55,277 bases of DNA from Acidimicrobiaceae bacterium (GTDB lineage: Bacteria > Actinomycetota > Acidimicrobiia > Acidimicrobiales > RAAP-2), in the NCBI GenBank assembly GCA_003162395.1, contig PMON01000077.1, forward strand, positions 1-55,277. The letters are read 5' to 3'. The notes beneath the pieces are model-generated. The model saw only the letters and a program-made list of their open reading frames with translations, searched no databases and was not told the DNA's origin. Position 1 is the stretch's first letter; each line of letters begins with the position of its first letter. The position numbers and the translations under genes are program-made. Below are positions 44,492 to 53,017 of the stretch, piece by piece.

Positions 44492-44721
44492 TGGACCTGT
44501 AGACCGAATGACGGGAACGGGGACAGTAGTGATCCGAGTTCGCGCGACGAAGAGGCCGCTCGACCGCCTTCCCCTGCTCGAACGCCGCACGCTCGACACG
44601 CGACCCTCCCCATTGGACGACTAGTACGCAACGTCGTCTTCTCTCGACCAATCTCGCGCTTCTTGTCAACGAGCCGACGCTGATCCCCGTGCTGGCTCCG
44701 TGTGCTCCCTCGGCGTCACTC

Positions 44722-45090
44722 ATGGATCGACGACCTGGGGAGTTCGGCACCGCGCTCGGCGCCTACGCCGTACCTGGCGACTTCATTGACGTGGTCGTCG
44801 ACCGATCCAGACAGATTGAGCTCGAGAAGGCCGCAAGGCGCAGCATCCTTGGCGTAATGCACGAGTATGTCCAGGTCATGCGGCAACTCAGCTTCGATCC
44901 CGCTCACCCGCCGGATCGCCTGAGCATGGCGCATCGGCTGGGCGAGCACATCACGAGTCCTCTCTTCGACCGAGAGGGGAGACCCGATCGAGAGCTCATG
45001 GCCACCATCGCCCGATGGCGCAAATCGAACGCAGTTAGGCGGAGCCAACTCATTGTGAGTGAGTTTCAGCGTGCGTCCCTCAGGGAGTAG
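44722..45090 (+). CDS. hypothetical protein (122 aa)
   Basis: Unrecognised. Mostly helical and charged (RSRQIELEKAARRSILGVMH, EYVQVMRQLSFDP, RHLGEHI-like region and RWRKSNAVRRSQLIVSEF). Codon third positions favour G/C in this frame more than in the opposite-strand frame over the same DNA (44716-45138), so I take this one as coding. ATG 44722 is a guess; the frame is open to GTG 44689. No signal peptide. Confidence 0.5.
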   Translation: MDRRPGEFGTALGAYAVPGDFIDVVVDRSRQIELEKAARRSILGVMHEYVQVMRQLSFDPAHPPDRLSMAHRLGEHITSPLFDREGRPDRELMATIARWRKSNAVRRSQLIVSEFQRASLRE

Positions 45091-45432
45091 GTGAAGCGAT
45101 CCGAGGAGTGCGGCGGGCTCCCGTCCCGGCTCGATCACGAAGACGATCCCCGCGCCGGGCTTCGCACCTCGTGGAGTGACGCCGTGATCGCACCGGACGA
45201 GACAACCTCACGTTGGTCGCCTCGGGGGCGCCCGGCCCGCTGCAGGCAGCATGCGAACGGCTGCGGCGTCCAAGTCACGAGGAGTGAGTTTGTTGACCCA
45301 GCAGTGTCTTCCCCCTCAAGTCCGACTATCTCTTTGTTGAGGCCCTGAGCCGTATCGTGTGAATGCAACACGCCCAACTCTGACGTGGCGACCCTGATGC
45401 AGAGCGCGTCGGGTTCCCGACTGCGCGATGGG
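45091..45432. other. intergenic stretch, nothing recognised
   Basis: About 340 bases at the 3' ends of two convergent genes. Frames on both strands are Ser/Arg-rich and unconvincing. No hairpin terminator was found. Confidence 0.35.
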
Positions 45433-45861
45433 CTACTTGCAGCCGATCGAGACCTGATCGCCGGACTCGGTGTGGCCGCCGCTGGAACCCACCGTTGCAG
45501 CGGCATTGCTGGTCAGCGTGACGCTTTCGGGGATCGTTGCATCCCTCGGGATCTGATGGAGGACCATCAGGACTGGCGCGAAGCCTTCTAAGGACGCTCG
45601 ACAGATCGTCGTGCGAGGACTTTGGCTTCCGCTGAGAATCTGGAATGAGGCGATGACTTGGCTGGACGTGCCGGTCTCGGTGTCTGCAACTGCTGTCAGC
45701 TGAACTGCGAATCCACGCTGGCTTCCCGGCGAAGATGCGGCGGTTCCGATCCATCCGAGCAATGCTCCTGCGATCACGAGAAGACCCACAAGTGCGATGA
45801 GCCCCGATCGCAGAGCGTGCTGTCTGGGAGCCCTGGCTGTCGGAACCACGCGGCGATGCTA
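45433..45861 (-). CDS. single-pass membrane or secreted protein (138 aa) with leaderless promoter
   Basis: The coding part is 45433-45849. A basic N-terminus (ARAPRQHALR) and one hydrophobic helix (LIALVGLLVIAGALLGWIG) are followed by an extracytoplasmic domain with two Cys (RTTICRASLEGFAPV and a final VSIGC). The layout is similar to DUF4307-type proteins but I cannot assign it. TAGCAT (45856-45861) lies six bases before the GTG start and no Shine-Dalgarno sequence exists, so the transcript is probably leaderless. Confidence 0.62.
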
Positions 45862-46453
45862 GGACGACCTGGACTCGCCTGCTCTGGGGCGCTGTGGGCC
45901 GGAGGCGGGCGGCTCTTCCAGTCAGGACCGTGCCCGACCCAGCTCTTCGTGCCTCTCGAGCTGTCGTGGGACCTCCAGGCAAGTGAGATATTGCTGGCCC
46001 AGAGGAAACTCTTGGGTTTTGGGCCCTCGAGACCATCCCGAGGCACCACGGGCTTACCAAGATCGCGCTTGCAGCCGCGCCTCAGTCGCTGCAGGTTTGC
46101 TCTCGGCATGCGGGACAGGGTTCTCCGATCCAGCAGCTTGAGCGCACGAACCCGGGACCCATCGTTGTCAATCGTCGGTACGTTCACCGGGTCTTCAGTG
46201 GGGTGTCTCACCAAGGAAGCTCGCCAGGTGCCAGCCAACCACGTGGCTCAACCACGAGGAGGATCGATTCTCTCCTCAGGGAGCGCGAGGCAGTCCATAT
46301 ACCGAGAACTCATTAGGAGGCCGAGTGACTTTGACTCAGTGCTCACCGGAGGTGTCAAGAGTCCCCCCTGTCCAGATGAATTCAACGTGCATTCCTTGAG
46401 CCGCATCATCAGACATGGAGCAGTGGCTCAAATCACTGGCGACTGAGTCTCCC
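45862..46453. other. intergenic stretch with an inverted repeat near its end
   Basis: About 600 bases with slightly lower G/C and no convincing gene on either strand. CAGTG-N8-CACTG at 46421-46438 is an inverted repeat lying upstream of the SnoaL-like gene and may be an operator. Confidence 0.4.
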
Positions 46454-46465
46454 TAGGATTGAGCA
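46454..46465 (+). promoter_or_regulatory. leaderless -10 box of the SnoaL-like gene
   Basis: TAGGAT at 46454-46459, six bases before ATG 46466; no ribosome binding site. No good -35 is visible at the usual distance. Confidence 0.5.
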
Positions 46466-46912
46466 ATGCCAGTTGGAGCGCGCGATCGGCAGGATGCGAA
46501 CCCTCATGCAGCGCCTAAGGACATCGCACTTGCCTTCATTGAAGGGATCAACGCCAGGAGCCCGGAGATGCTCACTGCGTTGATGACCGAAGATCACCAA
46601 TTCATTGATTCGCTCGGCGCTCGAATCTCTGGCCGAGAGGTCATGAGAACGGGATGGACTGGATACTTTCAAATGATCCCCGACTACACGGTCGACGTCG
46701 AAGAGTGCCTCTGCTCGGAGAATGTCGTCGTACTGCTGGGGGCGGCCTCTGGCACGTACAGCCGAGGTGGACCGCTTCTGCCGGAGGACAGATGGCAGAC
46801 GGCTTTGGCGGTGCGAGCCGAGATTCGAGGAGGTGGCGTGGCGAAGTGGCAGGTGTATGCCGATAATGAGCCACTGCGCCAGGTCATGGGCCGACCAGGC
46901 GGATCGATCTGA
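46466..46912 (+). CDS. SnoaL/NTF2-like protein
   Basis: A 148-aa cone-shaped NTF2-like fold: ALAFIEGINARSPEMLTALM, TEDHQFIDSLGARISGREVM, WTGYFQMIPDYTVDVEECLC, and RWQTALAVRAEIRGGGVAKW then QVYADNEPLRQVM. This is the SnoaL-like polyketide-cyclase/limonene-epoxide-hydrolase superfamily. No enzymatic role can be assigned. Lone gene with a leaderless promoter. Confidence 0.85.
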   Translation: MPVGARDRQDANPHAAPKDIALAFIEGINARSPEMLTALMTEDHQFIDSLGARISGREVMRTGWTGYFQMIPDYTVDVEECLCSENVVVLLGAASGTYSRGGPLLPEDRWQTALAVRAEIRGGGVAKWQVYADNEPLRQVMGRPGGSI

Positions 46913-47141
46913 AGCTTCCTCGATCGAGCATTTAAAACGAAGTAGTCCGGACCAACTCAGCTCCAAGAGTGACTTCGATCCTGATCCACGACAACGACGA
47001 GTCTCCGTCGACGACGTCGAGCCCATGTCATCCACGGATTCGTTCAAAATTCAATCCATGTTCAGGCGAATGTCCGATCCGTCAGTTGCTACTTAGGAGA
47101 TCGGCGGATCGCGGTCGCCAGTCACCCATTCCCGCGAATCC

Positions 47142-47168
47142 AATGTAGGCAGGACTACATTTCGTGAC
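47142..47168 (+). promoter_or_regulatory. inverted repeat overlapping a -10 box before the BNR-repeat gene
   Basis: AATGTAG-N6-CTACATT (47142-47161) has seven-base arms. Its right arm contains TACATT (47156-47161), seven bases from the ATG at 47169, so it may be both the -10 of a leaderless transcript and part of an operator. No Shine-Dalgarno sequence precedes the gene. Confidence 0.5.
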
Positions 47169-49247
47169 ATGTCCAATCCGAACGCCTTGATCGTGCTTCG
47201 TCGAGCGTCAGTCGTCCGGCCAGTCGTGGTGGCGGTGTCGACCTTGTTGGTGCTCACGACCATCGCCTCTCCCGCGAGTGGTGCACTGAAGAACATGCCG
47301 GGCTCGTGGAGGACGACGGGACTTTCGATACCGGTGGCAGCAGGGTGGCAATCCCTCTCATGTCCAACGTCAACAATCTGCTTTGGGACTGCGTATACGC
47401 AGACCGGATGGTCGATTCTGGAGCGCTCGACGAACGGCGGTGCGTCCTTTGCGTACCTCCAGGCTCCGACGCAGTCGGGAAGTGCCATCGGATGCGCATC
47501 TCGGGCTTTCTGCGTGCTCGCGAACGAGTACAACGGTCCAGGTACGTCGGCAACCACCTACGTCACTGACGACGGCGGCGCAGCTTGGACCCACGTCGCG
47601 CTTCCGGGCTCTGATGCGTCGAGCGTCTATTCCGTGAAGCTTGGCTGTTCGACGACGGTGTGCCACCTCATCGGGTCAGGGAGTCCCAGCTCGCACCTGT
47701 ACTCGATCAGGGCGTCCTCGCGTGCCTGGACGGCGGTGGTGCTGCCGTCGTCACCGGATGCCGCGGGCACCCTCAGCTCAGTGGGCTGCGGGGGAGGTCG
47801 ATGCGTCGTCGCCGGGGCCAATGTGGGATTCGCCGTCGGCCTCATCTTCGAGTCTTACGGCGGCTCTTGGAGCGAGACGGTGGTCCCGACGATCTCGAAC
47901 GCAATCGCGGACGTCGCGGCAGTCGGATGCAGCACGTTTGCTTGCGGGGCATACGGTGAGGGCCTGGGCGGCACCTCCGGCGAGCTCCTCAGCTCGACCT
48001 CGGCAGGGAATTGGCAGGCGCTCGCGAGCACCTCGGCGGTGCTCGGAGCGAGGTCGATCTCGTGCACGGCGATGAGCTGCATTGCCGTTGGAGGGAACTT
48101 TGACGTCGGTGGGCTCTCAGCGTGGATGCTGTCAGGGGGAACACCGGCGTGGAGCACGCTCACGACGCCCACCGGAGAAGGCGGCCAGGGCTTCACGGCG
48201 GTCACTTGCCCGACGGCGTCGAGGTGCGTGACGGGTACCAATCGGCTGTACGACCTCGCGGTGTCCCAGGGCACGTGGTCAGATCCAAGCGTGGGCGACG
48301 GGACGAGCGCGTTCGTCGGCATCAGCTGTGCGTCCGACACGACGTGCGTGGCCAGCGTCCAGCTCGGGGACGGGCGCGTGGCGACCCGTACGACCACGGA
48401 CGGCGGTGTTCGATGGGGTGCTGTCCATCCGATTCAGGCTTCCGACGGTTTCCCGTATGGGTTGGACTGCGTTGGATCGACCTGCATGATCGACGGCTAT
48501 GACGAGGCGACGAACGCCGGCTGGGTGGCGCGCTCGATCGATTCGGGTCGCCATTGGACGATCGGGTCGGAACCGATGTTCGGAGGAGAGCCCCTGCTCA
48601 CCTCGCTGTCGTGTGCGACCGCGCTCGTCTGCACCGCCGCCTACGGGTACGGATTCGGGACGTTCGCGCACACGACGAATGGCGGCAAGTCGTGGAAAGA
48701 GGTCACATCGAGAGCGCCGGCGTCATCGGAGAAGTTCGGCGTACGGATCGACTGCATCAGCGCGCACGTCTGCCTTGCCGAGATCGCCTCAAGCTTTGGA
48801 GTTGAACGACTCGTCTCGCACACCGGGGGTGCGACGTGGTCGTATGGTCTCGCAACGAAGTTGGAACTGTCATACGACTCACTCGCCTGCAGTCCCAGTG
48901 GCGTGTGCGAGCTCGCCGGAGCGATCGGCGCAACGAACGGCGCGGTCGTGCTCCGGTCGATCAATGCAGGTCTCAGCTGGACCCGCGTTCGGGCTCCGCA
49001 CCAGCTCTACGGTGCGTCGCTGCAGTCGATCGCCGTCTCCTGCTGGTCTGCGAGCCGCTGCGAGACCGCCTATGACGGCGTGTCATCGACACGCTTCTTC
49101 GTCACCGACGACGCCGGGGGCTCGTGGACTGCGGTGTCGTCACCGATCGGCGCGGTGATCAGCTCCATCGGATGCTCTTCGGACGCGTGCGTCGGACTGG
49201 GTGCGTCAGGCGCACGCCCTCTGACCGCGGTGGAGCCGAATCCGTAG
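47169..49247 (+). CDS. secreted BNR/Asp-box beta-propeller protein
   Basis: A 692-aa exported protein with signal VVVAVSTLLVLTTIASPASG. The rest is a string of blades with Asp-box-like motifs (STNGGASF, TDDGGAAW, TTDGGVRW, TTNGGKSW, SINAGLSW, TDDAGGSW) and a paired-Cys pattern (SCPTSTIC, GCASRAFC, SCASDTTC, SCATALVC, GCSSDAC). It resembles sialidase/Ycf48-like propellers without catalytic residues, suggesting binding or scaffolding. The Cys pattern echoes the propeller at 5565-6794. Confidence 0.8.
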   Translation: MSNPNALIVLRRASVVRPVVVAVSTLLVLTTIASPASGALKNMPGSWRTTGLSIPVAAGWQSLSCPTSTICFGTAYTQTGWSILERSTNGGASFAYLQAPTQSGSAIGCASRAFCVLANEYNGPGTSATTYVTDDGGAAWTHVALPGSDASSVYSVKLGCSTTVCHLIGSGSPSSHLYSIRASSRAWTAVVLPSSPDAAGTLSSVGCGGGRCVVAGANVGFAVGLIFESYGGSWSETVVPTISNAIADVAAVGCSTFACGAYGEGLGGTSGELLSSTSAGNWQALASTSAVLGARSISCTAMSCIAVGGNFDVGGLSAWMLSGGTPAWSTLTTPTGEGGQGFTAVTCPTASRCVTGTNRLYDLAVSQGTWSDPSVGDGTSAFVGISCASDTTCVASVQLGDGRVATRTTTDGGVRWGAVHPIQASDGFPYGLDCVGSTCMIDGYDEATNAGWVARSIDSGRHWTIGSEPMFGGEPLLTSLSCATALVCTAAYGYGFGTFAHTTNGGKSWKEVTSRAPASSEKFGVRIDCISAHVCLAEIASSFGVERLVSHTGGATWSYGLATKLELSYDSLACSPSGVCELAGAIGATNGAVVLRSINAGLSWTRVRAPHQLYGASLQSIAVSCWSASRCETAYDGVSSTRFFVTDDAGGSWTAVSSPIGAVISSIGCSSDACVGLGASGARPLTAVEPNP

Positions 49248-49261
49248 CCCTTCATTCTCAT

Positions 49262-49288
49262 CGTGGGAGCACCGATGGAGTTCCCACG
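49262..49288. terminator. hairpin between convergent secreted-protein genes
   Basis: CGTGGGA (49262-49268) pairs with TCCCACG (49282-49288) around a 13-base loop, 14 bases after the BNR-gene stop and 42 bases from the end of the convergent gene. Confidence 0.5.
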
Positions 49289-49330
49289 TGCCCATGGTCG
49301 GATGCCGATCGTCAGTGTTCGGACGGCGGG

Positions 49331-51127
49331 TTAGTACGGCCTGGTGCTGCTGGCGTAGAAGACCGCAGCGGACGTCGTGCCACGCCATGCCGCGACGAGT
49401 GTGTCGCCGGTCGTGGTGATGGCGGGAGCGAGCGTGGTGCCTGCCTGCGGCTGGGTCCGCTGGTGTGAGAAGTCGTCGTGGGAGCCGTTGTACCCGAACG
49501 ACATGACGTAGGAGACCTTCGTCGACGCCCCCAGTCCCTTGTAGGCGACGACCACGGTCTTGGAATTCAACAGGGCGATGCTTGGCGACTTGTCGGTGAG
49601 GGCGCCGGGGATCGTCTGGATCAACCCGGCTGCCCAGCCGAACGCCGTGAAGGCCTCGGTATCGACCGTATGACTGCTGGTCGTCCATGCCACCGTAAGG
49701 ATCGCGAGTTTCGCGCTCGGCGTGCCGGTGATCGCCGGGGCGAGCTGGGTGCTCGCACCGTGCACCGCCAGGGGCGCATGCCAGGTGCCGCTGTTCTCCG
49801 TCGTGGCGTAGACACTCGTGTTGCGCTTGCCTTTGTAGACGAGCATCAGCGTGTTGCGATTCACGCCCAATGCAGGCGCCGCGCTGGTGGCTGCCGACCC
49901 CCAGGTGCCACGTACCGTCGCCTGTGGCGACCAGCTGGTGCCGTCAGATGACGTCGAGTAGAAGATCGAACCGGTCGTGCCGTCACCTCGCCACGCCGCG
50001 TAAAGCACGCCGCCGATGGCCGCGAGTGCAGGTGGCTGATTCGTCTTCGCCTGACCCCAGGGCCCCTCGATCGTGGCTTGGGTTGTCCAGGTGGTTCCGT
50101 CGTAGGCGGAATAGAAGATGGCGTTGCCCGTGGTGCCCACCCAGGCCACGTACAACTTGTCCTTGAAGTACCTCGCGGCGGGCGACATGTTGGTGAGGGC
50201 CTGAGGCTGCGTGGCCTGCCCACGCCAGATCGGAGGTCCGGCGGTCGTCGCGCACCCGTTGAGCGCGTTGGACCAGATCGCCTGGACGGCGAAGGTGCCC
50301 GTCGTCAAGGTCTCGAGGGCATCGCCGGAGGCCTTGTTCTCGCACTTGTCGCCGATCTCGCCGTGGGTGGCGTCGCGCCAGCCGCCGCTGAGATCGGTCA
50401 CGCTCTCGGCGTACTCGTGGCTCTCCAAGATCGTGTAGCGCTCCACGGGGGTCCAGTTCGGCAGCTGAATGTCGCACGCCCCGCGTGGCCAGTCGGGCAG
50501 GTAGGGCAGGTTGGTCCACTCCAGCAGTCCCAACGCTCCGGCGCCGTGCTGCTTGTGGTAGGCGCAGGTGCTGCCACCTGGATGGAGCCCTGGCGTGGTC
50601 CCGTGGGGCGAGGCGATGACGTACTGGGCGTTGAGGTTCGACGCCGGAGTGAGGTTGCCGAAGTGCTTGGCCGACGCCGTCACCTCATTCGTCAGTTGCT
50701 GGCTGGACGCGGACGACGGCTCCGGTGAGGCGTTGTCGATCCACACCCCCTTCAGCGGCGAACGAGTCGGGTGCACGACGTGCGTGCCCGAGTGGCCGCA
50801 GTTCGTGGTGTCGACGGGCACGCCTTCGCAGTACTGGTCCAGAATCTGGCCCCACGTGTCGTCCGCCCCGTACAGGCCCTTGAAGAGCCGTTGAAGCGCG
50901 GGCTTCAGGCCGTCTGGGTCGGTCGACCACTGGGATCCCCAGAAGATCAGGTACACCGCGGGGTGGACTTCGACAACGCCGGTTGGGCTGCTCGAGCCGA
51001 TATGCAGCGGTGACACGTTGTCCGCGTACGCCACTTGGGGGAGCACCATCGCGATGGTGCAAGCGGCGACGATCGCCACCACGGCACCGCGACCCAGCCG
51101 GGATCGATCTGAGTGCCTGGCGAGCAC
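49331..51127 (-). CDS. secreted HEYAE-domain protein with beta-propeller repeats
   Basis: Paralogue of the 41179 gene over its N-terminal domain: VYLIFWGSQWSTD, AQYVIASPHG, WTNLPYLPDW, ESHEYAESVTDLSGGWRD, GEIGDKCEN and AIWSNALNGC. After about residue 285 it has repeats of the form LYVAWVGTTGNAIFYSAYDG, TTWTTQATI, probably a lectin-like propeller. Signal VVAIVAACTIAMVLPQVAYA. I prefer GTG 51127, with AGGTGG about six bases upstream; ATG 51151 would add eight residues. HEYAE begins at residue 237. Confidence 0.76.
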   Translation of the reverse strand: MLARHSDRSRLGRGAVVAIVAACTIAMVLPQVAYADNVSPLHIGSSSPTGVVEVHPAVYLIFWGSQWSTDPDGLKPALQRLFKGLYGADDTWGQILDQYCEGVPVDTTNCGHSGTHVVHPTRSPLKGVWIDNASPEPSSASSQQLTNEVTASAKHFGNLTPASNLNAQYVIASPHGTTPGLHPGGSTCAYHKQHGAGALGLLEWTNLPYLPDWPRGACDIQLPNWTPVERYTILESHEYAESVTDLSGGWRDATHGEIGDKCENKASGDALETLTTGTFAVQAIWSNALNGCATTAGPPIWRGQATQPQALTNMSPAARYFKDKLYVAWVGTTGNAIFYSAYDGTTWTTQATIEGPWGQAKTNQPPALAAIGGVLYAAWRGDGTTGSIFYSTSSDGTSWSPQATVRGTWGSAATSAAPALGVNRNTLMLVYKGKRNTSVYATTENSGTWHAPLAVHGASTQLAPAITGTPSAKLAILTVAWTTSSHTVDTEAFTAFGWAAGLIQTIPGALTDKSPSIALLNSKTVVVAYKGLGASTKVSYVMSFGYNGSHDDFSHQRTQPQAGTTLAPAITTTGDTLVAAWRGTTSAAVFYASSTRPY

Positions 51128-51170
51128 GGCACACCACCTTTCCTTAACCATGCGCGTACTAACGCCCGCA

Positions 51171-51191
51171 CCGTTGAAGGCGGGTCAACGG
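51171..51191 (-). promoter_or_regulatory. inverted repeat upstream of the second HEYAE-domain gene
   Basis: CCGTTGA-N7-TCAACGG, a perfect 7-bp inverted repeat, 43 bases upstream of the preferred start. Its CGTTG...CAACG core also occurs in the palindrome at 41118, with a spacer one base shorter. Confidence 0.4.
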
Positions 51192-51696
51192 CGGTCAAGT
51201 CAGCGCCAAACTTCGTTCGGTAGGCCCGCTCCTGCTCGAAGACAATAGCAAGGTGTCCAGGCCAAATTCTTTTTGGGTTGGCAGCATTTTGTGGCGCATG
51301 GAAGGCAGTGCGATGCCAGCCGCCCAGGCACGTTGATGCTCACCCTTGAGATGTCGCTCCGGGCCCGTCGAACTCGATTTCGGCTCTCGGTCATCTGGAG
51401 GCGTGTAATGCGGCGACGACGGCAGCCACCGAAGGATCGACGGCATCTTTTGTTGTCTGCCAGTTGGGTACCGCGTCCTCGTCGCATCGGGGTCCCATGG
51501 CGAATCTGCCCGCCCACGCGCACCGGATCGCATCGCGAGTTGGTGCGCCGGGGACGTGCACCTCCCACGTCTCGTCGGTGCGTCTGGGCGCTTGGGAGGG
51601 GCCGTGCCCCGCAATGGCCCGGGTCTACCGTGGAGGTCGTCGCGAGGCAGGCGGCGGCGGGCCGCGCTCGTGGCTCAATCAGCGAGGAGGACTGAG

Positions 51697-52221
51697 ATGT
51701 CCAAGGGGATCAAGTTCATGACGGTGTCGCGGGTAGGTCTCGCTGTCGTTGTCGCCATCACGGCGGCAATCGTTGTAGGCGGTGTGAGCTACGCGTCGAT
51801 TCCTGACAGCAGTGGGGTGATCCATGGCTGTTACAAGGTCCGGGGGGCGGCCTCGCCCCTGAGTGTGCTCAACACTTCCATCCACCCAAAGTGCCCGAAC
51901 GGAGACACGGCGCTCAGGTGGGACACGAGTCCCCCGGGCATCGGTGTAGCGACCGGCGTCGCAACTCCCGCCAGCAATGGCGGCGCGACGTGCACCCTGG
52001 GCGAGGTCTCCCTCTTTGCACAGCAGGGCAGGTATCTGCCGATCAACTACATGATCGCGAAGGGACAGACACTCATGATCAGCTCATACACGGCGTTGTT
52101 CGCCCTCTTGGGTACGTCGTACGGTGGGAACGGGACGTCAACATTCAAGCTCCCCACTCTGCAGTCTCTGGCGCCCGACCACATGACCTATGCCATCTGT
52201 GCGTACGGTATTTTCCCCTGA
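51697..52221 (+). CDS. secreted tail-collar-domain protein
   Basis: A 174-aa exported protein. Membrane/signal segment VGLAVVVAITAAIVVGGVSY is followed by the actinobacterial surface motif SGVIHGCYKVRG...KCPNGDTALRWD. A C-terminal phage tail-collar (MdpB-like) domain follows: LGEVSLFA, NYMIAKGQTLMISSYTALFA, LLGTSYGGNGTSTFKLPTLQ. Probably an adhesin-like or cell-surface knob and not a phage remnant, as no other phage gene is near. GAGGAGG precedes the ATG. Confidence 0.78.
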   Translation: MSKGIKFMTVSRVGLAVVVAITAAIVVGGVSYASIPDSSGVIHGCYKVRGAASPLSVLNTSIHPKCPNGDTALRWDTSPPGIGVATGVATPASNGGATCTLGEVSLFAQQGRYLPINYMIAKGQTLMISSYTALFALLGTSYGGNGTSTFKLPTLQSLAPDHMTYAICAYGIFP

Positions 52222-52268
52222 TTCCTGCGCCGGTTGGCGACCGCGTCACACCAAGGGATGCACGTTGG

Positions 52269-52826
52269 CTACACCTTGCGACCGAGGAACGCAGCGAGCT
52301 TGTCCGCGTTGCCTGCCCCTGCCGGTGCTGTCTGCTCTGGACCGAAGGGATTGCCTTCCTCGTTTCGGAATCCCGGCGGGATGCTGTGCTTCGCCCCGGT
52401 GAGCAGCGTCGAGGCCAGTTCCGGCGCGAGGTCGGTGCTCTGTCCGGTCGCCCTGGCGAGGTCCCACCCGTGGGTGAAGGTGTCGGTGGCCGCGAGGCCA
52501 AGGAACGCTGCACCTGGCATCTCCCCGAACGGCAGCGCCAGCATCCGCTCCATGGCGCCATCGGCCCGGAACGCCGTGAGCGAGCATTCCGTCGCCTCAT
52601 CGAACGCCGAGAGGAAGTCCGTTGAAGCGAAGTCGACGTCTGCGTCGTCAAGAGCCTCGCCGTTCACCATGGCTGCGAACCAGTGCTGACCTCCGACGAC
52701 GTGATTGATCAGGTCGCTCATCTTCCACTGGGCGCAGGGGGTGTCATCGCCAAGCTGCTGCTTTGTGACGTTGACCAGCACCCCACGGGTCGAGGAGATC
52801 GCCTGCTCCAATAGCTCCGTCGTCAT
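52269..52826 (-). CDS. TIGR03086-family metal-binding protein (maleylpyruvate isomerase N-terminal type)
   Basis: A 185-aa DinB-like helical-bundle protein: LLEQAISSTRGVLVNVTKQQ, CAQWKMSDLINHVVGGQHWF then AAMVNG, and FTHGWDLARATGQ, providing the His ligands of the mycothiol-dependent isomerase fold. Function not established. ATG 52826 has GGAGG six to seven bases upstream; ATG 52832 is directly on that sequence and less likely. Confidence 0.88.
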   Translation of the reverse strand: MTTELLEQAISSTRGVLVNVTKQQLGDDTPCAQWKMSDLINHVVGGQHWFAAMVNGEALDDADVDFASTDFLSAFDEATECSLTAFRADGAMERMLALPFGEMPGAAFLGLAATDTFTHGWDLARATGQSTDLAPELASTLLTGAKHSIPPGFRNEEGNPFGPEQTAPAGAGNADKLAAFLGRKV

Positions 52827-53017
52827 AATCATCCTCCGATGAGTCGCTGTCATCCGCAGACTAGAGCGCAAGCGCTCCTGGGTCTCATGGCCCCGCAGCG
52901 AGGCAGCGGCCACAGTTCACCGCGAGTGAGTCGTCGTTCCGATCCGTCGGTAGAACGATGGCCGATCGCCCGATGCCGCCCGACGCGAGCCGGCGGCATC
53001 GGGCGCGGGTGCCTCGG

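Noticed and set aside
44716-45138. Minus-strand 140-codon frame as an alternative gene
   Set aside because: Third-position bias and amino-acid balance favour the plus-strand frame at 44722-45090, though not decisively.
45774-46238. Minus-strand 154-codon frame in the gap before the SnoaL-like gene
   Set aside because: Ser/Arg/Pro-rich, no start signal and weak codon bias; it overlaps the promoter of the 45849 gene.
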